Shown here piece by piece: positions 11,379-22,436 of a DNA stretch of 64,000 nucleotides. The position numbers were made by a program, and so were the translations under genes. The notes beneath the pieces were generated by a model that saw nothing but the letters and a program-made list of their open reading frames with translations, searched no databases and was not told the DNA's origin. Position 1 is the stretch's first letter, and every line of letters starts with the position of its first letter. The stretch is from Prosopocoilus inquinatus (taxonomy: Eukaryota > Arthropoda > Insecta > Coleoptera > Lucanidae): positions 23,968,001 through 24,032,000 of the forward strand of contig CM069870.1 of NCBI GenBank assembly GCA_036172665.1, written 5' to 3'.

Positions 11379-13813
11379 AACTGCGACAATTAAAAGTAGA
11401 AAAGTTTTGTGTGTCAAATTTTTTATAAAAAAAATGTACTTAATAATTTTGTTAGGTAAGAAAATAAATTATGTAGGCTGTTATGGTTTCCTCCTTAGTC
11501 AGATGAGAAGATTGGGTTACTCGTTTTTGGGGGCTCGCAGTAGCTAGGAACTTGAAAAAAGTGAAGGAAAATGTTTACAAAAATGAAGGAAAATGAAAGA
11601 AAATGTTTAACAAAAATAAGGAAAATGAAAGAAAATGTTTAACAAAAATTCTCTAATGTCTAAAATTTTCTTAATTTTTCTGTTTTTCCATTTCTTTGTT
11701 TCTTTTAATTTCTTTAAATAATTTTGATAATTTTAATAATCTGTCAGAGGGCGCCAAAATATCAAGTCGCACGCGATCGGATTTGGACCTTGCGGGGGCC
11801 CTGCATATTCCTATTATTTTACACAGGGTGATTCATAACTCCGATGTTTATTTTACTCGGTTAGTTTAAATGGAACGCCCTATATTTTATGACTGAATTT
11901 AATAGGTCTTTGATTAAGCTTTACAAAGATGTAGGGTTCAGTATGTGTTACACAGCAAGCCTACACACAGTAAGATGTCAAAATCGTAGATTCATAAATC
12001 AGCATTTATTCCAACTTCCAATGGAATACTTTGCCTACAATTTTGTTGGTTTTAATAAAAGGACCTGTATTGAAACTGTTTATACTTTCTAATCTGTTAA
12101 GAATTTACATTTATTTGATCTGTATCATAAAAAAACCGTAAGCATACTTTTATTTAATACGACCCTAGCTCCAAGCTTTCTGGTTTGTCGCAGAGTTGTA
12201 ATGGTTGGTAATTATGATCATTGACTGTGACTGCGACCGACTTACTACATGTTTACCTTGTTTGCCTTACAAACCAGAGAAATGCAGAGACACCAGTTCG
12301 AAGCAAATTCAATCGAACAATAACCGATACATGAAAATACTATCTCTCACATAGAACAGCGGGGATCGAATTCAAGCTTGAAGACGCCCCCCCCCCCTCC
12401 AAATGTCAGTTTCGTTGCCAGCGAAACTAATGCTTAACTCCTAAAATTTTAACTCTAATTTTATCGACACTATCTGATTATTTTAAATAACATAACACCC
12501 AACAACAATAACAATACCAAGAAACCAATAAAAATAACAGTAATAATACAAATAACTATAATTGCTGATTTAAATGTGAACCAACCTCCTTGTCATAGAA
12601 AACGATGTGAAGAGAACCACAGTTATCTATTTGAAAATTTTGATATTAATGTTAAATTAATTGTTATTATTATTATTATTATTATATGTTTATTATGTGG
12701 TTATAATTTTCCAGTTATTTTCATTGGTATTGTTATTGCCGTTTTTTGCATTCCTTAGCGTTACTTAATCTTACTTACAATAATCAGGCAATGTTGGTAA
12801 AATAAAAATTAAGTATGCGTATCGTGATGTCATAAATCAAATGAGTGTTATTTCTAACAGACTAGAAACTAGAAACACACTCAATACAAATTTTCTAAAT
12901 AAAATCAACGATATTATAGACAAAATATTCCATTAGAAGATAGAATAATGCTGTTTAATGAATTTACAAATTTGACATCTTACTGTCTGTAGGCTTGTTG
13001 TGTAACACATACTAAACCTTATATCATTGTAAAGCTTAATCAAAGACCTATTAAATTCAGTAATAAAATATAGGGTGTTCAGTTTAAATTAACCGAGTAA
13101 AATAAACATCAGGAGTTATGAATCACCCTGTGTAAAATAATAGGAATATGTTTGAGACGGAAATTGTTTTCTGTTCCATAGAGGTTATGTAATGTTACGT
13201 AAAATTTAAATGCCGAATTTTTATAAATATCTAATCTGTAAAACATCAAATAATACCATTTTTTTACATTGAAATGTCAATATCTCAAAAACTATTAGGT
13301 TTAGGTACATAATATCCTTAATAAATTTATCCACTCTTAAAGATGAATGGAAATAAACCATAATATATAATATGTTCCATTAAAAAAAAAAAAACAACTT
13401 TGGTCTGGCACAGCCACAAGGAACACTCTGTGTAATTGTAACTAATTTTAAATCATGCATCTATACCACAGGTAAGTAATGGCGAAAACAGATTTTAAAA
13501 ATCTGCATTAATGTAGGCGCTATCTACCGAATACGCACTATTAGCCCTTCCTGTATATCGGAAATAATTTAGAACATTTAAAAATTATTAATTTGTAATT
13601 GAATTCTGCTTACGATATCAAAAAGTCAGCAAGGACGCACTGGGGATTAGATAATGAGGTCGGAGTGTCTTTTGCAACAAAGCAGTCATTGTTTTTATTT
13701 AAAAATTATAACGAGACCCAGTTTTACGAGCAAATATCGACAAAATTTTATGTATGTGTGCAATATAATGTAAACACAAGCGGTATAAACGAAATTTCAG
13801 AAGTTAATCACTC

Positions 13814-13874
13814 GTCACTCTAACCATTAGAGCGGTTGGATGTGAATCGGGTTCGAGTCCTGCTCGTGCACCCT
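13814..13874 (+). tRNA. tRNA-like 3' fragment (pseudogene or SINE piece)
   Basis: GGGTTCGAGTCCTGC is a good box B and T-loop, preceded by a small stem CTCTAA/TTAGAG and followed by a CTCGTGCACC tail. There is no matching 5' acceptor strand or D-arm, and the upper loop lacks the invariant U33. This is therefore not a functional tRNA. Confidence 0.3.
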
Positions 13875-14531
13875 GTACGAGAAAAGAAGCCTTCTTATTC
13901 AGCAATGAATGATTAAGTTCAGGCGATTTTATACTAAGTATAATAATCATATAATAATTTAACTGTATTCATTAATAAAAATTGCATGGCATTAGAGAAT
14001 CAAAAATCGCACCTCAAACAACCGCTGCTTTAATAAAAATAATTTGCATAATGTACATAACAGTATTCGGAACTTTTGAGAGTTGCTGTTACATAATAAC
14101 GACGACGGGCGTTACGAGTTCAAGGTTGGGGCCCGCTGCGGCCGAGTGGATCGGCGAAAAAGCGCGCTTAATTTTGCAAAAACGGGCGCGCGGGGGCCAT
14201 TAAAAGTACAAGTGTATTCAAAACATCCAGGTCCGGCGGATAATTACGGCCGAAATCTATGGAATGTGCATCCAAAGAAATTTTAATTCCATTCGATGGA
14301 TGGATGGATGTCTCACGGCGAATAACTGAAATCGATTACGCGGTTAACGAACTAAGAAACATTTTCGACGCAAACTTTTTTCTTTTCTTTTTTTTTGAAC
14401 TACGCACGCGCACCAGTTCGAAAAGTTTCAGTTTAATATTGATTTTATTTACAATTACGTCATATCTGAAGGGCTGGCTGATTTATACGCCTCATTTAAA
14501 AGGACTCGTTTAGATTTTGTACACTTCTTTT
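13875..14531. other. Unassigned sequence with a GC-richer core
   Basis: No gene is recognised. The part 14100-14340 is GC-richer (CCCGCTGCGGCCGAGTGG, GGGCGCGCGGGGGCC), contains a GGATGGATGGATG run, and is not repeated in the window. Overlapping frames of 67-84 codons show no domain. Confidence 0.35.
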
Positions 14532-15777
14532 TGACCCACCCGGCCATCTTTAATTTCAGTGCTGACACCTTAACTTCGTATTTTGGCGTTCGATTATACA
14601 TACAGTGCTAGTCTAAAGATCCTTCCCCCCCTGTTAATTTTGGAACCAAATAAGATAGAACGTTCAGACAAGAACCAAATGAAAGTAGATAAAAAATACC
14701 AATTCTTGAGATAAAATTACTTTAGAATATCTACTAAGTGGGGCTGCGCGTACTATAAACTATGAACTTTTAAGGGGCCTGGTGGCTTAAGTGACATATA
14801 ATTTTAAAGGAACTTTAATGCTACATTCAATTACGCTGTCAGTTTTCACAGTTTTCATATATTTTTGAGTTACTGACAAGAAAAATTGTTTTAGTAACGA
14901 TTTCAGTAACGACGTTATAAACTAAATTTGAAGGACCTCCGTTGAATTTCTTGAGCATTTTTTCGCACCATTTGACACGACCCAGCTTTTGTGCTTCTGT
15001 TAAATTGTGTGGGATCCAACGACTGCAACACTTTCGTACGTTCAAATGATCATGCAAAATCTGATGTATTGCTTTCATGTCAATGCGTAAGGATGCTTGA
15101 ATCTCACGGTATGTCGCATGTCGATATCACTGAAGCTTTTCACGCACTGCATCTACATTAGTGGCAACAACAGATGTTGATGGACGACCTTCACGAAATT
15201 CGTCACTGAGAGAGGTACGTCCACGCTGGAATTCGGCAAATCAATTATAAACACTGCTCTTTGATGGTGCTTCATCTCCAAAAGCCAAATGAAGCCCATC
15301 GAGGCATTGTTTCGACGTTAAACGACATTTGAAATCGTAAAAAATCATGGCACGAAAATTTTCACGCGAGAGTTCCATGTTTACACAAAGTTACTTTTTC
15401 TCAAATGCTGTACAAACAAAACTATTTCACTTGGATAGGAACTGTGAATAGAATTATAGGCGAAAAACGTCAAATTTATCAAATATGACAGTTGATAAAC
15501 GCTAACAATTCTAGACCTACTAGATTCCAGAAAATTTTCCAGCAGCCCACGTATTTAAAATTTTTAAGTTTATAACCACCTAGCTGATGTTCTAAAGTAA
15601 TTTTATCTCAAGAATTAGTATTTTTTATCTACTTTGATTTGGTTTTTATCTGAATTTTCTATCTTATTTGGTTCAAAAGTTAGTAGGGGGGGAAGGAACT
15701 TTATACTAGCACTGTATAACTACAAAATACGAAGTTAAGGTGTCAGCACTGAAATTAAAGATGACCGGGCGGGTGAC
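14532..15777 (-). mobile_element. Internally deleted mariner with long inverted repeats
   Basis: Inverted arms run at about 14532-14730 and 15580-15777. Shared boxes are CATCTTTAATTTCAGTGCTG, ACACCTTAACTTCGTATTTT, TACAGTGCTAGT, TTGGAACCAAATAAGATAGA and TCTTGAGATAAAATTACTTT. Between them lies only the N-terminal half of a mariner transposase on the minus strand. Most mariners have inverted repeats of about 30 bp, so 200 bp arms are unusual. No clean TA duplication is evident at the outermost ends. TA does precede the inner CAGTGCTAGT box. Confidence 0.85.
14839..15378 (-). pseudogene. Mariner transposase, N-terminal half, broken
   Basis: The minus-strand frame starts MELSRENFRAMIFYDFKCRL and runs 179 codons, against about 345 in an intact mariner transposase. 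It contains the paired helix-turn-helix DNA-binding region (GRPSTSVVATNVDAVREKLQ, then ATYREIQASL) and the linker RWIPHNLTEAQKLGRVKWCE followed by MLKKFNGG. Two in-frame TGA codons interrupt it (15241-15243, where the family has Trp after YN, and 15127-15129). After VVTEIV the match stops: the catalytic DDD domain is deleted and replaced by unrelated codons. It cannot make active transposase. Confidence 0.9.
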
Positions 15778-15782
15778 ATTCC

Positions 15783-17180
15783 GAATATTTGTATCCGTAT
15801 TCGTGCGAAAAAATATACGTATTCGCATCCGTATTCGTATTTTTTCTCAGCGGATCTCAAACGGACTGTTACGGGTGGTCATTTCAATTTAAAACATTAT
15901 ACATCGTTGGTACATGGAAATTTATTTCTGCAGGTAACGTTATGGCCTTGAGTTCGTCTCTGCTTATTATCTTTTACCGTCTTCCGACGAAATTTTCAAT
16001 TTTTCCGAATCGAAAATTCTTTTTAAGTACTTGCATTCGACTCCGCCAAGGCTCGCTATTTCGTTGAATGTATTTCAAGTCTCGTTTCAACGGATTCTGT
16101 GAGATTTTTACGAAATAATCTTTGTTTTTTCTTTTGATGGTCGTCACCTGCTTAAACCATTCATGATTCTTTCGCTACTACGATATTTACTTCGATTTTT
16201 AACGTGCCTTCATAAGCAATCCTTGTTTACATTTTTAATGCCGGAGGGTTACTTTCCTGGAGACCGCTCTGCGACGTGCGCCACCTATTCCAATGTAGCA
16301 CTATTGTCTGGCAAGATCACGCTCGTTGGCTCTAAGAAAGCCTCCCTAGAAGTTGGTTAACCTTAAACTTTTTTTGAGAACGTTGAACCCAATTTTATTT
16401 TGAGCCAATCGAACCGATTTCTGTCTTTTTTTTTAGTGTATTTTGTACGGATTGTTTGGTAAATCAGTTTTCTCCTGATGGCACGCAAACTTAGGCTCAT
16501 TTTTAGGCCGTTCCGTTCATCTTATTTGGTGCCTACAAAGAGCAAGATCCGTATCAGTATCCGCGGATCCAGATACAAAAGACCTGTATCCGCGGATGTA
16601 CAGGATGATTCAAAATAAGTGTCCGACCAGTTAGCCACAAATAGTACACAAAAAAGCAAAACAAAAAGTCTCTGTGCATAAAGAGTCTAGTATGCATAGC
16701 GTTTAAGAGAAAAAGCATTCATTCAGATATAAATTGGTAGATGGGCACTGGCACAGCTGTAATGCAATAATGCAAAGGGCAATACAATAAAAAAAAATAA
16801 ATAAAATATAATACTCAATGAACCCTCCCGGAGTAGAAGGATACTAGCGTTTATCTTGAAACGAAACTTTGAAAGGTTTTTGTTTATGGCTTTCTGCGCA
16901 AAAAGAGAATATTATAACAGGCAATTCATTATTTCGGACATCGAACTTGTGTATGCGTACATACCACATGAATCATAATTTCCATTTTGGGCTCAAAGGA
17001 GGCTGATTTTTGGAATGTCTCTGATAAATTTATTTCTTGCAAATTCATACTTGAATGACTCTAGTAAATATGCTCCTAACGGGTCGGACACTTATTCTAA
17101 ATCACCCTGTATATACGAACATCCGTATTCACATCCGCGGATATCGAATTTCAACGATCCGGCACATGACTCATTTCTGA
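15783..17180. mobile_element. hAT-like repeat with ATCCGCGGAT boxes
   Basis: Clusters of ATCCGTATTCG and ATCCGCGGAT occur at both sides: 15783-15845 and 16540-16600 on the left, 17112-17160 on the right in inverted order. Self-complementary subterminal boxes are common in hAT elements. The true ends and a target duplication were not found. A 509 bp MITE is nested at 16601. The frames at 15789-16067 and 16163-16360 have no domain. Confidence 0.4.
16601..17109 (+). mobile_element. CAGGGTGATTC-type MITE, complete (509 bp)
   Basis: The left end CAGGATGATTCAAAATAAGT GTCCGACC and the right end (minus strand CAGGGTGATTTAGAATAAGT GTCCGACC) are inverted repeats of about 28 bp. TA flanks both sides (16599-16600 and 17110-17111), as in the Tc1/mariner superfamily. 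Partial relatives end at 9112, 23036 and 26051. There is no coding sequence. Confidence 0.8.
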
Positions 17181-17218
17181 CCTTCATTGTGCTCGTAGCC
17201 TACGTAGCTATAAACACA

Positions 17219-17220
<2 letters not shown>

Positions 17221-17256
<36 letters not shown>
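17221..17256 (+). repeat. (CT)n microsatellite
   Basis: An uninterrupted CT dinucleotide run of about 17 units. Confidence 0.95.
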
Positions 17257-17259
<3 letters not shown>

Positions 17260-17449
17260 ATTCTGTTAACTGTTAAATATTTTTGTGAGACAAAGAAAAT
17301 ATTTAAGTACATCCCAAGTAACCAAAACGCTTTATAAAAATTTAAAAGAAATTAATAAAACATTTTTGGTCACTTAAGTGGGGGAGGGGGGGGGGGGGGC
17401 GTTTCATGTTTCTGAGATATTTTAAGGTCTTGTACACGAATTTAAGGTT

Positions 17450-18205
17450 CGTTTGAATTTAGTTTAAAATACAAAAAGCTCAATGGAACTAAAACTAATT
17501 TATTAACGACTTTAACATTAACACTAATTTATTTAATGCAGATTATAAACTAATTTGTCTTTATAAAAGGCGAACCATTAACTAATTATCAATTCTACTT
17601 CGAACTGAACTCATTTCCCCGGCCGACTGTTTAAAATCCGCGCTGGTTTTCGAAATTGTTCGCAGCTTCGATATTCCTGTCGCGCCTGGTTCTCATGCGT
17701 GTCGCGTCCGACAAATGAAAGATGATGAATCATCACAATACCTTTAAATTTGAATTATAACCACAACTTTTAAGTATAACAGTCAAGATTATCTTTGAAC
17801 TGTTGAATTGTTATCTTGAACGCGTCCACATTTTTAATACTAAAGTTACTTTTAAATTAAAAAAACTCAGTGAAACTAAAACTAATTTATTAACGAATTC
17901 AACATTAACATTAATTTATTTAATGCAGATTAGAAACTAATTTGACTTAATAGAAGCCGAACCATTAACTCATTTATCAATTCTACTTCGAACTGAACTC
18001 GTTTCCCCGGCCGACTGTTTAAAATTCGCACTAATTTTCGAAATTGTTCGCAGCTTCGAGATTCTTGTGGTGCCTGGCTCTCATGCGTGTCGCGTCCGAC
18101 AAATGAATGATGATGAATCATCACAGTATCTTTGAATTCTAACCACGACTTTTGATTACGATTATATTTGAACTGTTGAAGTTCAGTTATGGATCCATGT
18201 TACCG
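17450..18205 (+). repeat. 387 bp tandem duplication, two copies
   Basis: Copy 1 starts near 17450 and copy 2 near 17838. The landmark AAAACTAATTTATTAACG is at 17491 and again at 17878, a period of 387 bp. CCCCGGCCGACTGTTTAAAA, TTCGAAATTGTTCGCAGCTT and CATGCGTGTCGCGTCCGAC are shared in order. The copies differ by scattered substitutions and small gaps. The minus-strand frame at 17930-18124 lies within copy 2 and has no domain. Confidence 0.85.
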
Positions 18206-19050
18206 TACGAAGTTAAATTCATTTAATAGTTCAATAACGCGCAAAACTCTCATGACTGCTGATTTTATCCAATAGGAAGTATTGTTTCCTCGCAAGCGTA
18301 TTTAGAGCGAAATTATTGGGCCGCAAGTTTTGTATGTATGTGTATATTTACTCAACAGCCAATTACAGAGTAATTAGTCATCAAAAGTAACAATAATTAA
18401 TTATAACTAATTAAAATAGATCAGTTTTCACTGAAATCGGTCAGATTAATCGTCACTTTAAAAAAAAGTTTTGCAACATGCGCAGTAGTCAATCGATTAC
18501 CCGCATTTTAAATGAAATAATGACATTTCAATCTGAGTTTCAAAGCTTTTAAATTGAAGATGAAATATGTCAACGTCACAGCAATATTTTTGACCGAAGA
18601 TGTAAAAAAGAGCGTGTTCAGGCCGTGTTCAAGCAGCGAGGCGGACGGTCTCCAACCGATCTGAACTGTGAAACGATTGCGTGTTCGCAAACATTTTAGG
18701 CCCCTCGCCTACAACGGTAAACGGACTCGAAACTGCGCCCCCGTTGGCTAACTCATTCTGATATATCTTTGTCGTCTTAGTAAATGACTTGCCTCTGTAT
18801 CGTTAATTATACATTTTTTAATAAGTGAGTTACTTTCTGTGCTTTAATTATTGTTCTTTGATTCATTACTGAACGTTATTACCGATCCACTTTCGAAATT
18901 AAATAAATAAAAGAGTTACATTTCTGCTCTATCGCTGAGAATCCATTGGCCATGCGTAATACAAAACCGGCCAATCGTGACGCGCAAAGACTTGCTGCAT
19001 CGTAGTACCTACATATAATATTCATTTCTTTTCGACCTCCGTTCGTGTAT
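18206..19050. other. Unassigned single-copy sequence
   Basis: No gene or repeat is recognised. Confidence 0.4.
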
Positions 19051-19086
19051 TGAGCAAAACTCGTTGGTTGGCTTTTATAACACAGT

Positions 19087-19121
19087 TATAAACAGCAGCC
19101 TCAAACTGATCCATTCAGACC
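19087..19121 (+). promoter_or_regulatory. Candidate TATA plus initiator core promoter
   Basis: TATAAAC at 19087-19093 is followed 30 bases later by TTCAGACC (19114-19121), close to the insect initiator TCAKTY. The sequence downstream (19122-19460) is less AT-rich than its surroundings and is not repeated in the window. This could be the start of a non-coding or 5' exon. The evidence is spacing and motif only. Confidence 0.25.
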
Positions 19122-19780
19122 TCGGTTGGAGTAACGTTAAAACGATATCGTTGCAGTACGTGGTGTTTTTTTTGAGTGAATCACGAGAAAGTAAAAAACA
19201 AAGAAAAAATAAACAGCAACAAGCTGTTGAAAAGAAATAGAAGCGGGTTTCGACCTGCTGGAATTGCCAGAAGAACGTAATGCATCCGTCACAAATCTGC
19301 AAAGAAAGCGTGAAATGAACGAGAACGACGCGGTAAACAACAATATCTGACGACATCAAGGCCGAGGAAGGACTGTCATTGGCACTTAATAGAGAAACAA
19401 AGCCGTCTTGATCTGGAATTTCCGCGCACCTAAACAGCAAGTCGATGGCGAACATTTCGTTTTTTAGAAAAATTAATTAGAAAAAAAAAAATTCGATGAT
19501 TATACTACATAACAGAAACAGGCGTACCAATTCTAAAAGTCGCACGGATTTTGTGTAATTGTTACAGGACTAATAAGAATCCTCAAAATTAATTTTTATT
19601 TTTATTACCGGCGAGTTTCATCGTTTCGTAAAAGCGAAGAGGAGGATGATGAACACAGACTAATTAAACGAAAAGTAGCACGATACTTCCCCCCCCCCCT
19701 CCCTCAGCTGCTACACTCTTTGGAAAAGTCTTGGTTTTTTTGAAACGAATAATTTGATTTAAAAACCAAATATAATAATA
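19122..19780. other. Unassigned, possible 5' exon region
   Basis: The longest open frame that I cannot assign to a mobile element runs on the minus strand at 19075-19455 (126 codons, hydrophobic and cysteine-rich, no domain recognised). On the plus strand a short ATG frame at 19315-19350 is followed by stops. No function can be assigned. Confidence 0.25.
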
Positions 19781-19781
19781 C

Positions 19782-20427
19782 AGGGTGATTCAGAATAAGT
19801 ATCCATGTATTTACCTCTTAAGAACATACCGTACTGTACAACGCATTCCTACAACTTACATAAAATAAAATGCTATAAAACAAGTTTAACGAAACTCTCG
19901 CTTGTGTCATACAATTACACGAGATATAATTATTTACGCGGAATATGTGTATCGTTTGGTTGGTTACAGTTTTTTCTTTGTTTTTTTGTCATTAATCAGT
20001 GGTATCGTTACAGAAATACTTCCAACAAAATAATACAAAGAAAAGAAAATTGTAAAATATGGATGCGTAAAATTTGTTTTGCAGTATGCAGAACGTAGTT
20101 TCACCGTAAAACAATACAGGGTGATTTAAATTAAATATCCGACCTGTGGGGGCATATTTACACTAAGGACATGCAACTACGAAATAAGACGTGAAAGCTT
20201 TAAACATAGAAAAAAAGACATTTAAATTTATCGAACAATGCATGAATAAATGAATAAAAACAATGTTTCAAAAACATATTCTTTAAGATGGCTTTAAGAT
20301 TGAGAACGAATCTCAAGTAAAGAACCAACAGATAAATAGAGAAGGCACCAAGAAGTTAAAAAAAGGATTTATCTGTCCCCTTTGCTGCAGTCAAAAACAT
20401 TTGCCCCAAGACAGCAATACTCTACGT
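19782..20427. repeat. Two CAGGGTGATT-type left ends in direct orientation
   Basis: TA|CAGGGTGATTCAGAATAAGT begins at 19782, and TA|CAGGGTGATTTAAATTAAAT with ATCCGACC begins at 20115. Neither has a clear right end. A stretch at 20302-20370 (AAGTAAAGAACCAACAGATA, then AGAGAAGGCACCAAG) resembles 21947-22006 on the far side of the next element. Confidence 0.5.
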
Positions 20428-21944
20428 CAGCGTTTCCCAAACTGTGGGGTGCGCCCCCTTGGGGAGGGGGGGGGGCGCCTAAGTCTTCAAACGGGGGCGC
20501 AGCAGTATAAATATAAAAAAATTGAACGCAAATTGCAACTAATTTATCAACTTACTTTTTACAAGAAAATGTTATGCACCCCTTCCCACCCCCTTTAACT
20601 TCTTTATTTTTTACTTTAGAAAGAAGTCTTTATTATAAAACTTACATACACTAATTCAAAGTTTTTGCTGATATTTACAGAAAAACAAATGAACATCGTA
20701 TAACTGAGATCTAAACTGAAATTTTAATTTTTTAATCGGAAAACTTGGTATTTTTTTAATTATTTGGTATCTGAAATAATAATTCTTTTAATTTTTCTTA
20801 AACAAATTTTATTTTTTAAAACTTTGTTTAATTAAAACGTAACATTGTGTCTAAGAGACGATTATTCATATTCTATAGCACGGGTATATCGACCCTTTGA
20901 AGGTCGATGAAGACTTGAAAGGGGTTGATAAACCTTTATTAAGGGTCCGCTAGGGGTCTCTCAGGGTGTCGGAGTTGTTAAGTCTTGTGAAACCAAGGTC
21001 CTGTTGAATAGTTTATAAAAAAAGTAAAAAAATACATATAATATTAAAAGAATTTGAATTAGCTCGTATAAAGGAGAAAAAAGAAGACGTTCAATTGATT
21101 ATCAAAATCAAAACACTCCTAAAATACGAATAAAATCGAATGAAATAAAAGCAAAAGACAATCGTCAAACAAGACAGGACGAAAATAAAAACTGTGTGAA
21201 ACTCATTAACTCAAATCGATATAAAGTGACTTTCACCAGAGCCAAAAAATTAATTCAATTTAATAATTAAAAAATAAAATAAATTCGCCGAAAATAGCGA
21301 TCATTCGGCGGAATTAAAATGTAAAATAAAATAATCTTAAATCGTGTAAAAAAAAGAACAAAAGACGTTCAATTGATAATTAAAAAAATCAAAAGTCATA
21401 TCAAATAAAATCAAACCGAAGAGAAAACAAGTAACAAGATGTTTAGTTGTTAATTTAAAAGTAAAAAACAAAACGAATGAAATCGATTAAAAGAAAAAAC
21501 AAAGGTCCATCAATTGATTATATTGATTATAAATGAGGATTGCATAAAAATAAAGGGTGATGATAAAGTTAGGACCGAAATAAAAATTATATAAAACTAA
21601 AAATAAGTCAAATTGATTTAAAAATTGACAAATTTTGTCATGATCCAAAGAATAATCTGTAAATTTTAACAAAACTGGGAGATTAGTGAATAATTTAAAA
21701 ACAAAATAAAGTCAAATCAAATAAAGGAGAAAATAAAATGGCAATCAATCGACCGGATTAATGTGTAAAATAAATTTACACTCAAAACGAAAATCAGAAC
21801 AAACCAAGAAAAAAATAATGGTAAATAGTAGTTAAAAAATAAAAACAAAACGAATAAAATATATTAAAAGAAAGGGAAAGGAGGGCGTAAATCATAACAC
21901 AGCTCAAAAGGGGGTCGCGAAACCTAAAAGTTTGGGAAACGCTG
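20428..21944. mobile_element. hAT-type element, CAGCGTTTCCCAAACT ends (1517 bp)
   Basis: The left end CAGCGTTTCCCAAACTGTGG (followed by GGTGCGCCCC) and the right end (minus strand CAGCGTTTCCCAAACTTTTA, then GGTTTCGCGACCCC) are inverted repeats of a well-known hAT type. The flanks match only weakly (TCTACGT against TGAACGT), so the target duplication has decayed. The interior is AT-rich and has diverged units marked by GACGTTCAATTGAT (near 21083 and 21361) and TCAATTGATTAT (21510). No transposase is present. Confidence 0.75.
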
Positions 21945-22021
21945 TGAACGTGAACCTGAAGTAAAGAAATAGACATTAAACAGAGAAGGACAAGTTAAAG
22001 AGTATGATGTAATTTAAATAA

Positions 22022-22358
22022 TGTTACAAGCCGCGGGCTGGGGTGCCGAGTGCCGATGTGTCGCGGTCAGACATGCAAGTGCCGGCATCCGTACGGAGTA
22101 TTCCAGAGAGGACGTGAAGGGTTTCACAAAAATTTCTGATACCTACGAAGTCGTCTTATAAACGAGATCAAGCTCGCTTTGGACAGTTTCTTCCTTTTTT
22201 TAGTAGCGATAGTCCTAGGGGAATAAACAGTGGAACACAGACGTGCTATTTGTTGTAGAAGTAATATTAGTGCATTCTATTGTGTAAACGATTGTGTTTA
22301 ATTAAAGTTGTTTGAAATTATTTGTTGAGGATTATTTTGGAATCTCAAAGTCGTAACA
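22022..22358 (+). mobile_element. Solo LTR, gypsy-like (337 bp)
   Basis: It begins TGTTACAAGCCGCGG and ends AAGTCGTAACA, so the tips TGTTAC/GTAACA are inverted. A 4 bp duplication ATAA flanks it (22018-22021 and 22359-22362). Inside are a TATA-like TTATAAAC near 22157, an initiator-like region and AATAAA near 22221. The size and the 4 bp duplication fit Ty3/gypsy. No internal retroelement sequence remains, so it is read as a product of LTR-LTR recombination. Confidence 0.85.
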
Positions 22359-22436
22359 ATAATAGCTGGAAGCAAAGTCGTATTCGTGAGGAGGGACTGA
22401 GGTAAATCTATCATAACTACAATACCTGACATTTTA

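Larger units (their letters stand above)
10617..11803 (+). mobile_element. Non-autonomous hAT-type element, copy 2 (1187 bp)
   Basis: It shares most of copy 1 (511-1232): CCATGTGTGCAAAGCGTGCA near the left end and GCGGGGGCCCTG at the right end. The flanking 8 bp duplication CATATTCC is perfect (10609-10616 and 11804-11811). The uninterrupted right arm of the host foldback (near 13140-13165) reads straight through this site and so preserves the empty target. The extra length comes from an internal duplication (about 10785-11040 against 11322-11560) and from GAAGGAAAATGTTT minisatellite units near 11140-11240 and 11560-11645. Confidence 0.9.
10206..13553. mobile_element. Foldback element with 0.7-0.8 kb arms, flanked by TA
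   Basis: The left arm (10206-12155, interrupted by the hAT-type element) and right arm (about 12800-13553) are inverted copies. Shared landmarks are AGTGCGTATTCGGTAGATAG, CTGTGGTATAGATGCATG, GGCTGTGCCAGACCAAAG and AATAGGTCTTTGATTAAGC. TA flanks both ends. An internal CACAGGGTGATTCATAACTC, present in both arms, looks like another CAGGGTG terminus. The centre (12155-12800) holds an ATT-rich stretch and a C-run at 12387-12397. The short frame at 11889-12092 lies in an arm; its counterpart in the other arm has a stop, so it is not taken as a gene. Confidence 0.8.

Noticed and set aside
13814..13874. Functional tRNA gene
   Set aside because: There is a box B and T-arm, but no matching acceptor strand, no D-arm and an atypical anticodon loop; kept only as a low-confidence fragment.
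19075..19455. 126-codon minus-strand open frame
   Set aside because: No recognisable domain, no start context or splice evidence, and a hydrophobic composition that follows from pyrimidine-rich sequence.
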